Positions 53,079 to 61,204 of a stretch of 64,000 bases of DNA are shown in pieces (position 1 is the stretch's first letter; every line of letters begins with the position of its first letter). Below the pieces are notes generated by a model. That model was not told where the DNA came from, searched no databases, and was given only the letters and a program-made list of their open reading frames with translations. A program made the translations under genes and the position numbers. This DNA comes from Micromonospora noduli (GTDB lineage: Bacteria; Actinomycetota; Actinomycetes; Mycobacteriales; Micromonosporaceae). The DNA lies in the NCBI RefSeq assembly GCF_003264365.1, contig NZ_PYAK01000011.1:108040-172039 (forward strand). Direction: 5' to 3'.

Positions 53079-54539
53079 ATGGCGGCTCGTGGCTTCCCGT
53101 ACACCGATCTCAAGGACTTCATCGCGGCGCTGGAGCGCGCGGGGGAGTTGCGCCGGATCGACGTCCCGGTCGATCCGACTCTGGAGATCAGCGAGGTGGT
53201 CACCCGCACGGTGCGGGCCGGCGGCCCGGCGCTGCTCTTCGAGCGTCCGACCCGGGGCGAGATGCCGGTGGCGATCAACCTGTTCGGCACCGAGAAGCGG
53301 ATGGCGATGGCCCTCGGCGTCGACTCGCTGGACGAGGTCGGTGCCCGGATCGGCGCGATGATCAAGCCGGAGCTGCCGGTCGGCTGGTCGGGCATCCGGG
53401 AGGGCCTCGGCAAGGTCATGCAGCTCAAGTCGCTGCCGCCGCGCAAGGTGAAGACCGCCCCCTGCCAGGAGGTCGTCTACCGGGGTGAGGACGTCGACCT
53501 CAACCGGCTGCCGGGGTTGCAGGTCTGGCCCGACGACGGCGGGATCTTCCACAACTACGGGCTGACCCACACCAAGCACCCGGAGACCGGCAAGCGCAAC
53601 CTCGGCCTGTACCGACTCCAGCAGCACGGCCGCAACACCCTGGGCATGCACTGGCAGATCCACAAGGACTCGACGGCGCACCACGCGGTCGCCGAGCGGC
53701 TCGGGCAGCGCCTGCCGGTCGCGGTCGCGATCGGCTGCGACCCGGTCGTCTCGTACGCGGCCAGCGCGCCGCTGCCCAGCGACATCGACGAGTACCTGTT
53801 CGCCGGGTTCCTGCGCGGCGAGCGGGTGGAGATGGTCGACTGCCTCACAGTGCCGTTGCAGGTGCCGGCGAACGCGCAGATCGTGCTGGAGGGCTACCTG
53901 GAGCCGGGTGAGCGGCTGCCCGAGGGGCCGTTCGGCGACCACACCGGCTTCTACACGCCGGTCGAGCCGTTCCCCGTGCTGCACATCGAGGCGATGACCA
54001 TGCAGCGCAAGCCGGTCTACCACTCGATCGTCACCTCGAAGCCGCCGCAGGAGGACCACGGCCTCGGCAAGGCCACCGAGCGGATCTTCCAGCCGCTGCT
54101 CAAGCTGATGATCCCGGACATCGTCGACTACGACCTGCCGGCCGCCGGCGTCTTCCACAACTGCGCGATCGTCTCGATCCGCAAGCGCTACCCGAAGCAC
54201 GCGCAGAAGGTGATGAACGCGATCTGGGGCGCGCACCTGATGTCACTGACCAAGCTGATCGTGATCGTCGACGAGGACTGCGACGTGCACGACTACAACG
54301 AGGTCGCCTTCCGGGCCTTCGGCAACGTCGACTACGCCCGCGACCTGCTGCTCACCGAGGGTCCGGTGGACCACCTCGACCACTCGTCGTACCAGCAGTT
54401 CTGGGGCGGTAAGGCTGGAGTCGACGCGACCCGCAAGCTGCCCACCGAGGGTTACACCCGCGGTTGGCCGGAGGAAATGAGCATGAGCCCGGAAGTCACG
54501 GCCCTGGTCGACAAGCGCTGGAAGGAGTACGGGATCTGA
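53079..54539 (+). CDS. mqnL: UbiD-family decarboxylase of menaquinone synthesis
   Basis: A 486-residue prenyl-FMN-dependent decarboxylase. Family signatures are GGPALLFERP, NRLPGLQVWPDDGGIF, GMHWQIHKD and EGPFGDHTGFY. The active-site Arg-Glu-Glu network surrounds IVLEGYLEPGERLPEGPFGD. Neighbouring UbiA- and UbiX-type genes point to late steps of futalosine-type menaquinone synthesis, where dihydroxynaphthoate is decarboxylated after prenylation. GGGAG lies ten bases before the ATG. Its stop overlaps the UbiA gene (TGATG). Confidence 0.9.
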   Translation: MAARGFPYTDLKDFIAALERAGELRRIDVPVDPTLEISEVVTRTVRAGGPALLFERPTRGEMPVAINLFGTEKRMAMALGVDSLDEVGARIGAMIKPELPVGWSGIREGLGKVMQLKSLPPRKVKTAPCQEVVYRGEDVDLNRLPGLQVWPDDGGIFHNYGLTHTKHPETGKRNLGLYRLQQHGRNTLGMHWQIHKDSTAHHAVAERLGQRLPVAVAIGCDPVVSYAASAPLPSDIDEYLFAGFLRGERVEMVDCLTVPLQVPANAQIVLEGYLEPGERLPEGPFGDHTGFYTPVEPFPVLHIEAMTMQRKPVYHSIVTSKPPQEDHGLGKATERIFQPLLKLMIPDIVDYDLPAAGVFHNCAIVSIRKRYPKHAQKVMNAIWGAHLMSLTKLIVIVDEDCDVHDYNEVAFRAFGNVDYARDLLLTEGPVDHLDHSSYQQFWGGKAGVDATRKLPTEGYTRGWPEEMSMSPEVTALVDKRWKEYGI

Positions 54540-55450
54540 TGGCCGTCATCGACGCACCGACGGCGAAGCCGGGCCGGACCAAGTCCTTCCTGAAGCTCGT
54601 CGCCGTCGAGCACTCCGTCTTCGCGCTGCCGTTCGCGTTCCTCTCCGCGCTGGCCGCGATGCAGGGTTCCGGCGGGCGGGTACGGTGGCTCGACCTGCTG
54701 CTGATCACTGTTGCGATGGTCGGGGCGCGGACGTTCGCGATGGCCGCCAACCGGATCCTCGACCGCAAGATCGACGCGCGGAACCCGCGTACCGCCGGTC
54801 GGGAACTGGTCACCGGAGCGGTGAGCGTGCGGACGGCCTGGACCGGCGCGGCCGTCGCACTTGTGGTCTTCCTCGTCGCCGCCGCCCTGCTCAACCCGCT
54901 CTGCCTGGTGCTCGCGCCGCTCGCCGTGGTGCCGTTGGTCGTCTACCCCTACGCCAAGCGGTTCACCAACTGGCCGCACGCCATCCTCGGGATCGCCCAG
55001 GCGGTCGGCCCGGTCGGCGCCTGGCTGGCGGTCACCGGCACCCTGGACGGCTCCGGACCGGCCTGGCTGCTCGGCGCGGCAGTGGGGCTGTGGATCGGCG
55101 GCTTCGACCTGATCTACGCCTGCCAGGACTCCGAGATCGACAGGGAGATCGGCGTGCACAGCGTGCCCGCCCGGTACGGTCGGCGCTTCGCGCTGCACGC
55201 CTCCACCGTCGCGCACGTGGTGACCTTCGCCCTGTTCATCTGGTTCGGTGCGCTGATCGGTCTCGGTTGGCTCTGGTGGATCGGGCTGGCGCTGACCGCT
55301 GTGGCGTTCGCCTACCAGCACCTGGTGGTCACCCCGACCGACCTCAGCAAGGTCAACCGGGCGTTCTTCACCGCAAACGGGTTCGTCGGCATCGCGCTGT
55401 TCCTCTTCGCCCTGCTCGACCTGGTGATCCGGCTCGGCCTACGGCCCTGA
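54539..55450 (+). CDS. mqnP: UbiA-family prenyltransferase of menaquinone synthesis
   Basis: A 303-residue protein with about nine helices. The two Asp-rich motifs are MAANRILDRKIDARNPRTAGR (about 75-90, NxxxDxxxD) and YACQDSEIDREIG (about 197, DxxxD), which bind Mg and prenyl diphosphate. It attaches a polyprenyl chain to a naphthoate intermediate. It is coupled to the UbiD gene by overlap. Its stop falls in the first unit of a 33-bp tandem repeat. Confidence 0.9.
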   Translation: MAVIDAPTAKPGRTKSFLKLVAVEHSVFALPFAFLSALAAMQGSGGRVRWLDLLLITVAMVGARTFAMAANRILDRKIDARNPRTAGRELVTGAVSVRTAWTGAAVALVVFLVAAALLNPLCLVLAPLAVVPLVVYPYAKRFTNWPHAILGIAQAVGPVGAWLAVTGTLDGSGPAWLLGAAVGLWIGGFDLIYACQDSEIDREIGVHSVPARYGRRFALHASTVAHVVTFALFIWFGALIGLGWLWWIGLALTAVAFAYQHLVVTPTDLSKVNRAFFTANGFVGIALFLFALLDLVIRLGLRP

Positions 55451-55522
55451 GGCTGGGTGGTCCGGCTCGGCCTACGGCCCTGAGGCTGGGTGGTCCGGCT
55501 CGGCCTACGGCCCTGAGGCTGG
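55429..55522. repeat. 33-bp tandem repeat, nearly three copies
   Basis: The unit starting CCGGCTCGGCCTACGGCCCT begins at 55429, 55462 and 55495 (last copy partial). It joins the 3' end of the UbiA gene to the 3' end of the antisense terpene synthase gene, so both stops lie in it. Confidence 0.92.
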
Positions 55523-56491
55523 CGGGGTGGTGCTGACCGGGTAGCGGGCGCTCTCGAAGGTCCAGTCGATGGTCCCGCGCACGGCGTTCGCGATCCCGTC
55601 GAGATGGTCGGCGACCGCCTCGTCCAACGCCGGGCCGAACGACGGCACCGCGGCGCGCAACGCGACGAAGCGCCGCATCGCCTCCCGCCAGTGCTCGGCC
55701 GCCCGTTCGACCGCCTCCGCCTCCGGCACGCCCAGTTCGGCCTCGATGGCGAGGACCAGGTTGTGCCCGCCGGCGGTCACCCGGTCCCGTTCCAGCGAGG
55801 CCAGGTCGTTGTACCAGGAGAGCAGGTCGTTGCCGGTGCGAGCGATCTGACGCAGCAGCGGGTGGTGGTAGACCGGGTCGGGCAGTGGCCGGCCGCTGAC
55901 GAACTCCACAAGCGGGTACGACACCTCCGCCGCCGAGGTCGACCGACGCAGCTCGACGTACTCGTCCACGCCGGGACGGCGGCCGGCCTCCTTGTTGACG
56001 GCCTCCTGCCAGGTGCCGTCGAGGTGTCGGGCCACCGCGTCGGCGAAACGGTGCCGCCACCGGGCCGGCATCCGGCGGCGCGGCTCCCGCCAGGCCAGCA
56101 CCAGCAGTCGCCGCAGCGGGCCGGTCAGCCCGGTCTGCCGCAGCCGGGTGCCGTCGTGCAGCAGTGCCACTGTGCCGTTGCGCAGCGCCCGGATCTGCTC
56201 CGGCGTCAACCGACTCGGCCCGTCGCAGGCGTCGTCCACCAGGAAGAACCAGGTGAACAGTGCGGCCAGCGCCCGCAGGTCGGCTTCGGTCGCCGCCGGG
56301 TAGAGCCGCGCGGCGTACCGGGCGAAGGCGCCCCGGGACAGCCGGTGCAGCGCGGCGTCGTCCAGTGGAAGGCCCAGCTCGGGCAGCAGACCGAGCAGCC
56401 AGTCCTGCACACGATCGGCGTGTGGTGGTGGAAGCCGGGGCGGGATCGGACATTCGCCACGCAGCGCCCGGAGGATCTCGCCGGTCGTCAC
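55505..56491 (-). CDS. Class I terpene synthase-like enzyme
   Basis: A 328-residue all-helical protein. The Asp-rich metal motif is FFLVDDACDG (about 92-96). The second metal site is NDLLSWYNDLASLERD (about 222-237), the NSE/DTE type. RY near the C-terminus (FESARYP) matches the conserved diphosphate-sensing pair. It converts a prenyl diphosphate into a cyclic terpene; product unknown. The GTG at 56491 follows GAGGAGGAGG. It is transcribed antisense between menaquinone genes mqnP and the UbiX gene. Confidence 0.82.
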   Translation of the reverse strand: MTTGEILRALRGECPIPPRLPPPHADRVQDWLLGLLPELGLPLDDAALHRLSRGAFARYAARLYPAATEADLRALAALFTWFFLVDDACDGPSRLTPEQIRALRNGTVALLHDGTRLRQTGLTGPLRRLLVLAWREPRRRMPARWRHRFADAVARHLDGTWQEAVNKEAGRRPGVDEYVELRRSTSAAEVSYPLVEFVSGRPLPDPVYHHPLLRQIARTGNDLLSWYNDLASLERDRVTAGGHNLVLAIEAELGVPEAEAVERAAEHWREAMRRFVALRAAVPSFGPALDEAVADHLDGIANAVRGTIDWTFESARYPVSTTPPASGP

Positions 56492-56643
56492 CGATGCCTC
56501 CTCCTCGAGATGGTTCCGGTGCGAATCGCCAGCGGCAGCATGTCAGGTCGGTGGGATGCGCAGGTACCCCGTCCGACATGTCGGACTGGACCAACCCCGG
56601 GGGTGCCCACCAGCGGACCAGCCGGACCAGGCAGGCTGGGGGC

Positions 56644-57273
56644 ATGCGGGAACCATGGGTGGTCGGGGTCTCCGGTGCCTCCGGTACGCCGTACGCGGCG
56701 GCCGTGATCGGCGGACTGCTCGACGCGGGCGAGCCGGTGGACCTGATCGTGTCCCGGGCGGCACGACTCACAGTGCTCGACGAGACCGGCCGACCCTTCC
56801 GTGACGGGCACTGGGCCGAGGACCTCGCCGCCTGGCTGGACCGCGACCTGACCACGGCGGATGTGCGGCACTGGCCGGCCGGCGACCTGGCCGCGGGGCC
56901 GAGCAGCGGCTCCTACCGGGTACGCGGGATGGCGGTGGTCCCGGCCAGCACGGCCGCCTGCGCGGGCATCGCGATCGGGCTCTCCAAGGACCTGTTGCAG
57001 CGTGCCGCCGAGGTCAACCTCAAGGAACGCCGTCCCGTGGTGCTGGTCCCCCGGGAGACACCGGTGACCCGCAGCCACCTGGAGCACCTCATCGCCCTGC
57101 ACGACGCGGGCGCGGTGGTGCTGCCGGCCAGCCCCGGCTTCTACGGTGCCGGCGCGGCGGCCAGCGCGCAGCAGTTGGTCGACTTCGTGGCCGGCAAGGT
57201 GCTGGACGCGCTCGGCGTCCCGCACACTCTGTTCCGGCGATGGTCCGGCCAGCTTGGCGCAGCCCGAAGCTGA
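56644..57273 (+). CDS. ubiX: UbiX-family flavin prenyltransferase
   Basis: A 209-residue protein beginning VVGVSGASGTPYAAAVIGGL, the UbiX flavin-binding start. VVPASTAACAGIAIGLSKDL, and LKERRPVVLVPRETP with SHLEHLIALHDAGAVVLPASPGFY, are family signatures. UbiX makes prenylated FMN, the cofactor needed by UbiD-type decarboxylases such as the one at 53079. The terpene synthase gene separates it from the UbiD and UbiA genes on the opposite strand. Confidence 0.92.
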   Translation: MREPWVVGVSGASGTPYAAAVIGGLLDAGEPVDLIVSRAARLTVLDETGRPFRDGHWAEDLAAWLDRDLTTADVRHWPAGDLAAGPSSGSYRVRGMAVVPASTAACAGIAIGLSKDLLQRAAEVNLKERRPVVLVPRETPVTRSHLEHLIALHDAGAVVLPASPGFYGAGAAASAQQLVDFVAGKVLDALGVPHTLFRRWSGQLGAARS

Positions 57274-57368
57274 GCCGTCCCGCTCATGCTGAGTCGTCCG
57301 CTCGCGCTGGGCACCGTTGTGCTGCTCAGAACGAGCGGTGCTGCCGCCCGGCTGTTGGCCGAAGCGGG

Positions 57369-57398
57369 ACGCGGACCGGACTGGTGTCCGGTCCGCGT
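57369..57398. terminator. Bidirectional terminator between ubiX and bldC
   Basis: ACGCGGACCGGAC (57369-57381) and GTCCGGTCCGCGT (57386-57398) form a perfect 13-bp stem with a TGGT loop. Confidence 0.82.
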
Positions 57399-57416
57399 GG
57401 CGTTGTCCGCACCAGT

Positions 57417-57683
57417 TCAGTACATGCCGGCGTTGGCCGGACCCGGCCCCGTGGATGCCGCCGGCCCCACGTTGCGTGGTTTACCGACCTCATCCACCTC
57501 GTCCAGCATGCCCTCCCCCTCAAGCAGGGCTCGCACCTCGGATTCCCGAAACCGGCGATGCCCGCCTGGAGTCCGGATGCTTCCTATCCGGCCGGCCGCC
57601 GCCCATCTCGTCACAGTTTTCGGGTCTACCCGAAACAGCGCGGCGACCTCACCCGGTGTCAGCAGGCGATCTCCAGTGTCCAC
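57417..57683 (-). CDS. bldC: BldC-like MerR-type developmental regulator
   Basis: An 88-residue protein with a single MerR-like winged helix: LLTPGEVAALFRVDPKTVTR, then AAAGRIGSIRTPGGHRRFRE and SEVRALLEG. It has no effector domain, as in BldC of Streptomyces, which controls the timing of development by cooperative binding to direct repeats. GTG at 57683 has GAGGAGG about seven bases upstream; the longer frame from 57758 is not needed. The C-terminal tail (about 70-88) differs from Streptomyces BldC. Confidence 0.87.
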   Translation of the reverse strand: MDTGDRLLTPGEVAALFRVDPKTVTRWAAAGRIGSIRTPGGHRRFRESEVRALLEGEGMLDEVDEVGKPRNVGPAASTGPGPANAGMY

Positions 57684-57835
57684 AGCCCCCTCCTCGCGTC
57701 GACGAAGCCCCCGGCTGAACACACTGCCCCCGGCTGGTGCGTAGCCCAGAGCCGTCATGAGGGACGTATGGCAATTACAGCACCAGGGACATGGCCTGTC
57801 CGCCCAAACGCGAAAAATGCACTGAGTGGGGAGTT

Positions 57836-57847
57836 AGTAATGTTACT
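57836..57847. promoter_or_regulatory. AT-rich palindrome AGTAATGTTACT
   Basis: A 12-base site (AGTAA-TG-TTACT) midway between the divergent bldC and Lrp genes, in unusually AT-rich DNA. It may bind either regulator. Confidence 0.35.
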
Positions 57848-57939
57848 GGTGCTACCTCTGCCCTGACCGGCGGTTTATGAACAGTGACTCACCGCTCAGT
57901 CCAACGGGTGCCGAAGGCCGCACGTTACGTGTGAACGGT

Positions 57940-57945
57940 TAAGGT
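57940..57945 (+). promoter_or_regulatory. Leaderless-type -10 box TAAGGT
   Basis: Eight bases before the GTG at 57954 of the Lrp gene. Confidence 0.5.
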
Positions 57946-57953
57946 CACTCTCT

Positions 57954-58412
57954 GTGGATGCCATCGACCTGAGCCTCGTCGACCTGCTGCGCGGCAACGC
58001 CCGCCTCTCGTACGCCGAGTTGGCCCGACAGGTGGGCCTCTCGGCCCCGGCCGTGCACGAGCGGGTCGGCAAGCTGGAGAGCAGCGGCGTGGTCCGGGGC
58101 TACCGCGCGGACGTGGCCCCGGAGTCGATCGGGCTGGGTGTCACCGCGTTGATCGGCATCGTCGAGGACTCCGGCGCCGACAGCGACGACATGCTCGAGT
58201 CGCTGCGGGTGCTGCCCGAGATCGAGTCGTGCTACTTCATGGCCGGCGTGGAGTCGTTCCTGCTCAAGGCGCGGGTCGGCACGATCGCCGAGCTGGAGCA
58301 GCTGATCGTGCGGTTGAACCGGACTCCGGGGGTGGCCTCCACCCGTACCGCCATCGCGCTCTCCACCAAGTGGGAGAACCGACCCCAGCCGGTCGGCCCG
58401 CCCGCGGCCTGA
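57954..58412 (+). CDS. Lrp/AsnC-family transcriptional regulator
   Basis: A 152-residue protein: an HTH (about 3-60; [34 protein letters not shown]) and a RAM ligand-binding domain (about 70-140; [17 protein letters not shown]). Family members sense amino acids and act as octamers. It begins with GTG, TAAGGT lies 8 bases upstream. The plus-strand SDR and cysteine-synthase-like genes downstream have their own promoter signals, but an amino-acid-linked role is plausible. Confidence 0.9.
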   Translation: MDAIDLSLVDLLRGNARLSYAELARQVGLSAPAVHERVGKLESSGVVRGYRADVAPESIGLGVTALIGIVEDSGADSDDMLESLRVLPEIESCYFMAGVESFLLKARVGTIAELEQLIVRLNRTPGVASTRTAIALSTKWENRPQPVGPPAA

Positions 58413-58450
58413 CCGCCGCGTACCCCTGGTGTCGCACCGGCGGCCGGCGG

Positions 58451-58456
58451 TAGCGT
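58451..58456 (+). promoter_or_regulatory. Leaderless-type -10 box TAGCGT
   Basis: Six bases before the ATG at 58463. Confidence 0.5.
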
Positions 58457-58462
58457 GCGCCG

Positions 58463-59293
58463 ATGACCCAGCCGGCGCGTCCCGTGGCCGTGGTGACCGG
58501 CGCTGCCGGCGGCCTGGGCCGCGCCATCGCCACCGCGCTGCACACCGACGGTTGGTCGGTGCTGCTCACCGACCTCGACCCGGTGGCGGTGCAGAGCGCC
58601 GCGGCGCCGCTCGGCGGCTGGTCGGCCGCCCTGGACGTCCGGGACGAGGACGCCTGCGCCGCCATCGCGGCGACCGCCGCAGGCCGGGGCGACCTTGCCC
58701 TCTGGGTCAACAACGCCGGCATCCTGGTCACCGGGGCGTCGTGGGAGCACGACGCCGCGACCCGCCGTCGGGTGCTCGACGTGAACACCCACGGCGCCAT
58801 GAACGGCACCCTCGCCGCGCTGACCGTGATGCGCGGGCAGGGCCACGGCCACGTGCTCAACGTCGTCTCGTTGGCCGGGCTGGTCGCCGCGCCGGGCGAG
58901 ACGGTGTACGCGGCCAGCAAGCACGCCCTGCTGGCGTTCAGCCTCGGCACCCTTTCCGACCTGCGGATGGCCGGGTACCGGCGGGTGCACGTCTCCTGCC
59001 TCTGCCCGGACGGCATCTGGACCCCGATGCTGCACGACCGGCTGGACGACCCGGGGGCGGTGGCCTCGTTCACCGGATCGATGCTGACCGCGCAGCAGGT
59101 GGCGGCCCGGGCGGTCCGGCTGGCCCGCCGGCCACGTCCAGTGGTCAGCCTGCCCCGCTGGCGGGGAGCGCAGGTGCGCCTGTTGGACGCCCTGCCCAGG
59201 TTGGCCGTCGCACTCACCCCGCTCGTCCGAGCCGCCGGCCGCGCCGGTCAGCGCCGCCAACGCCGCAGGTCAACGCCGCCGGACCGGCGCTGA
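58463..59293 (+). CDS. Short-chain dehydrogenase/reductase
   Basis: A 276-residue classical [20 protein letters not shown] is the TGxxxGxG cofactor motif (about 12-19). [10 protein letters not shown] is the NNAG motif (about 90), VVSLAGLVA holds the catalytic Ser, and [11 protein letters not shown] the Tyr-x-x-x-Lys. [12 protein letters not shown] follows the usual proline-glycine loop. Substrate unknown. The last 25 residues are Arg-rich and probably disordered. Confidence 0.87.
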   Translation: MTQPARPVAVVTGAAGGLGRAIATALHTDGWSVLLTDLDPVAVQSAAAPLGGWSAALDVRDEDACAAIAATAAGRGDLALWVNNAGILVTGASWEHDAATRRRVLDVNTHGAMNGTLAALTVMRGQGHGHVLNVVSLAGLVAAPGETVYAASKHALLAFSLGTLSDLRMAGYRRVHVSCLCPDGIWTPMLHDRLDDPGAVASFTGSMLTAQQVAARAVRLARRPRPVVSLPRWRGAQVRLLDALPRLAVALTPLVRAAGRAGQRRQRRRSTPPDRR

Positions 59294-59312
59294 CCACGGC
59301 TGGCCCGCTTGC

Positions 59313-59318
59313 TAGGTT
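59313..59318 (+). promoter_or_regulatory. Leaderless-type -10 box TAGGTT
   Basis: Seven bases before the GTG at 59326. Confidence 0.55.
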
Positions 59319-59325
59319 TCCGAGC

Positions 59326-60417
59326 GTGACTCATCTCGACCGGTGCGACGAATCCAGCCGAACCTGGGTGACCGAGGCGATCGCCGCCGTCGAGGCAGAC
59401 GCGAACCGGTCCGCCGACACCCACCTGCTGCCGTTCCCGCTGCCCCGGAAATGGGGGATCGACCTCTACCTGAAGGACGAGTCGTCACACCCCACCGGCT
59501 CGCTGAAGCACCGGCTGGCCCGCTCACTGTTCCTCTACGGGCTCTGCAACGGCTGGATCGGGCCGCGCACCACTATCGTCGAGGCGTCGTCGGGTTCCAC
59601 GGCGGTCTCCGAGGCGTACTTCGCCCGCATGCTGGGCCTGCCGTTCATCGCCGTGATGCCCGCCTCCACCTCGCCCGAGAAGATCACGCAGATCGAGTTC
59701 CAGGGCGGCCGGTGCCACCTGGTGGACGACCCGGCGAGCGTGGTGGTCGAGGCCCGCTGGCTCGCCGAGGACTCCGGCGGGCACTTCATGGACCAGTTCA
59801 CCTACGCCGAGCGGGCGACCGACTGGCGGGGCAACAACAACATCGCCGAGTCGATCTACGCGCAGTTGGAGCTGGAGCGGCACCCGATCCCCGCCTGGGT
59901 CGTGGTGGGCGCCGGCACCGGGGGCACGAGCGCGACCATCGGCCGGTACGCCCGGTACCGCCGGCTCGCCACCAAGCTCTGCGTCGTCGACCCGGAGAAC
60001 TCGGCGTTCTACCCGGCCTGGCTGGCCGCCGACTGGTCGGTACGCACCGGGAAGGGCTCCCGCATCGAGGGGATCGGCCGGCCCACCGTGGAGGCGTCGT
60101 TCCTGCCCTCGGTGGTGGACCGGATGGTCCAGGTGCCGGACGCGGCGTCCCTGGCCGCCATGCGCGCCGGATCGGCGCTGCTCGGCCGCCGGGTGGGCGG
60201 GTCCACCGGCACCAATCTGTGGGGCGCGTTCGGCCTGATCGCCGAGATGCTCGCCGAGCGTCGGACCGGCTCGGTGGTCACCCTGATCTGCGACCCGGGC
60301 GACCGGTACGCCGACACGTACTACGCCGACGACTGGGTGGCCGCACAGGGCCTCGACCTCACCCCGCACCTGGCCACCATCGACCGCTTCCTGGCCAGCG
60401 GAGCCTGGCCCGCCTGA
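59326..60417 (+). CDS. cds1: PLP-dependent cysteine synthase-like enzyme (Cds1-type)
   Basis: A 363-residue fold-type II PLP enzyme. [20 protein letters not shown] contains the PLP Lys (about 56). [23 protein letters not shown] is the cofactor and substrate loop. [17 protein letters not shown] is the phosphate-binding Gly-rich loop (about 192). The extra C-terminal region ([32 protein letters not shown]) matches mycobacterial Cds1, a cysteine desulfhydrase that makes sulfide, pyruvate and ammonia. The GTG at 59326 fits the leaderless pattern. Confidence 0.85.
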   Translation: MTHLDRCDESSRTWVTEAIAAVEADANRSADTHLLPFPLPRKWGIDLYLKDESSHPTGSLKHRLARSLFLYGLCNGWIGPRTTIVEASSGSTAVSEAYFARMLGLPFIAVMPASTSPEKITQIEFQGGRCHLVDDPASVVVEARWLAEDSGGHFMDQFTYAERATDWRGNNNIAESIYAQLELERHPIPAWVVVGAGTGGTSATIGRYARYRRLATKLCVVDPENSAFYPAWLAADWSVRTGKGSRIEGIGRPTVEASFLPSVVDRMVQVPDAASLAAMRAGSALLGRRVGGSTGTNLWGAFGLIAEMLAERRTGSVVTLICDPGDRYADTYYADDWVAAQGLDLTPHLATIDRFLASGAWPA

Positions 60418-60446
60418 ACCGGTCAGCGGGTCCGGGTCCGTCTGAG

Positions 60447-60462
60447 GCCGATCGACCGGCCC
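60447..60462. terminator. Weak hairpin between convergent genes
   Basis: GGCCG and CGGCC flank ATCGAC, a short hairpin in the 64-base gap between two convergent genes; GCGGGTC and GACCCGC further out could extend it. Confidence 0.35.
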
Positions 60463-60481
60463 TGACCCGCCGGTGTGCTGA

Positions 60482-61111
60482 TCAGCGCGGGTCGATCCGT
60501 TCGGCCAGCCCCGGGTAACGCACCACGTAGCCGCTGTCGTCCAGATCGATGTCGGCCGTGAAGGTGCCGCTGGCGAAGCGCACCCGACCCGGCCCGAGCC
60601 CGGTGTAGATCTGCTCGGCCGGCACCACCTCCAGGCCGGGCAGCAGCACCCAGGCAACGGTGATCCGGTGTGCCACATCGGCCGGCTCGGCCGCCATCCG
60701 AAGCCGGTGCACCGGCAGGGTGTTGAACAGCGGCGAACCGCTCAGGTCGACGTCGAGCGCATCGGCCAGCCGGTCCGGGTCGTCCGTACCCGGCAGACCG
60801 GCCCGGCGATGACCGGCCGCGACCAGGGCCGCGTCCAGGTTGCCCTGCTCGGCGGTGGTCACCCGCCAGCGGCCGGCGGCCCGCTCCAGGGTCACCCGGC
60901 GCAGCCAGCCGAGACCCTCGGCCTCGACCTCAACCCGGGTGGTGGCCCAGTCCGGCGTGGTGGTCAGTTGGTAGCGGGCGGTCCACGGGATCGGGTCCAC
61001 GGCGAGCAGAGTGCCCCGGGCCGCCAACCCGTTGCCGTCGTCGAGCAGGACCTGCTCGCTGCCGGCGGTGTCAGTCCGGGACCAGAAGATTGACTTCGGC
61101 ATGGTCGGCAT
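60482..61111 (-). CDS. Putative glycolipid-binding (DUF1089-type) protein
   Basis: A 209-residue soluble protein. FWSRTDTAGSEQVLLDDGNG opens the fold. ARYQLTTTPDWATTRVEV, then LGWLRRVTL and the DVDLSGSPLFNTLPVHRL segment, match the putative glycolipid-binding family (PF06475 type). Its true ligand is untested. The ATG at 61111 has TAACGT 7 bases upstream. Confidence 0.82.
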   Translation of the reverse strand: MPTMPKSIFWSRTDTAGSEQVLLDDGNGLAARGTLLAVDPIPWTARYQLTTTPDWATTRVEVEAEGLGWLRRVTLERAAGRWRVTTAEQGNLDAALVAAGHRRAGLPGTDDPDRLADALDVDLSGSPLFNTLPVHRLRMAAEPADVAHRITVAWVLLPGLEVVPAEQIYTGLGPGRVRFASGTFTADIDLDDSGYVVRYPGLAERIDPR

Positions 61112-61118
61112 GAGCCGG

Positions 61119-61124
61119 ACGTTA
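61119..61124 (-). promoter_or_regulatory. Leaderless-type -10 box TAACGT
   Basis: Seven bases before the ATG at 61111 on the minus strand. Confidence 0.55.
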
Positions 61125-61204
61125 CGCGACCTGCTCGGTATCGGCAGCGCATGCGCGAACGCCGCCGCGAAGCCTGGGCTTCACGACGGCGTTCGGTGGA
61201 TCAA

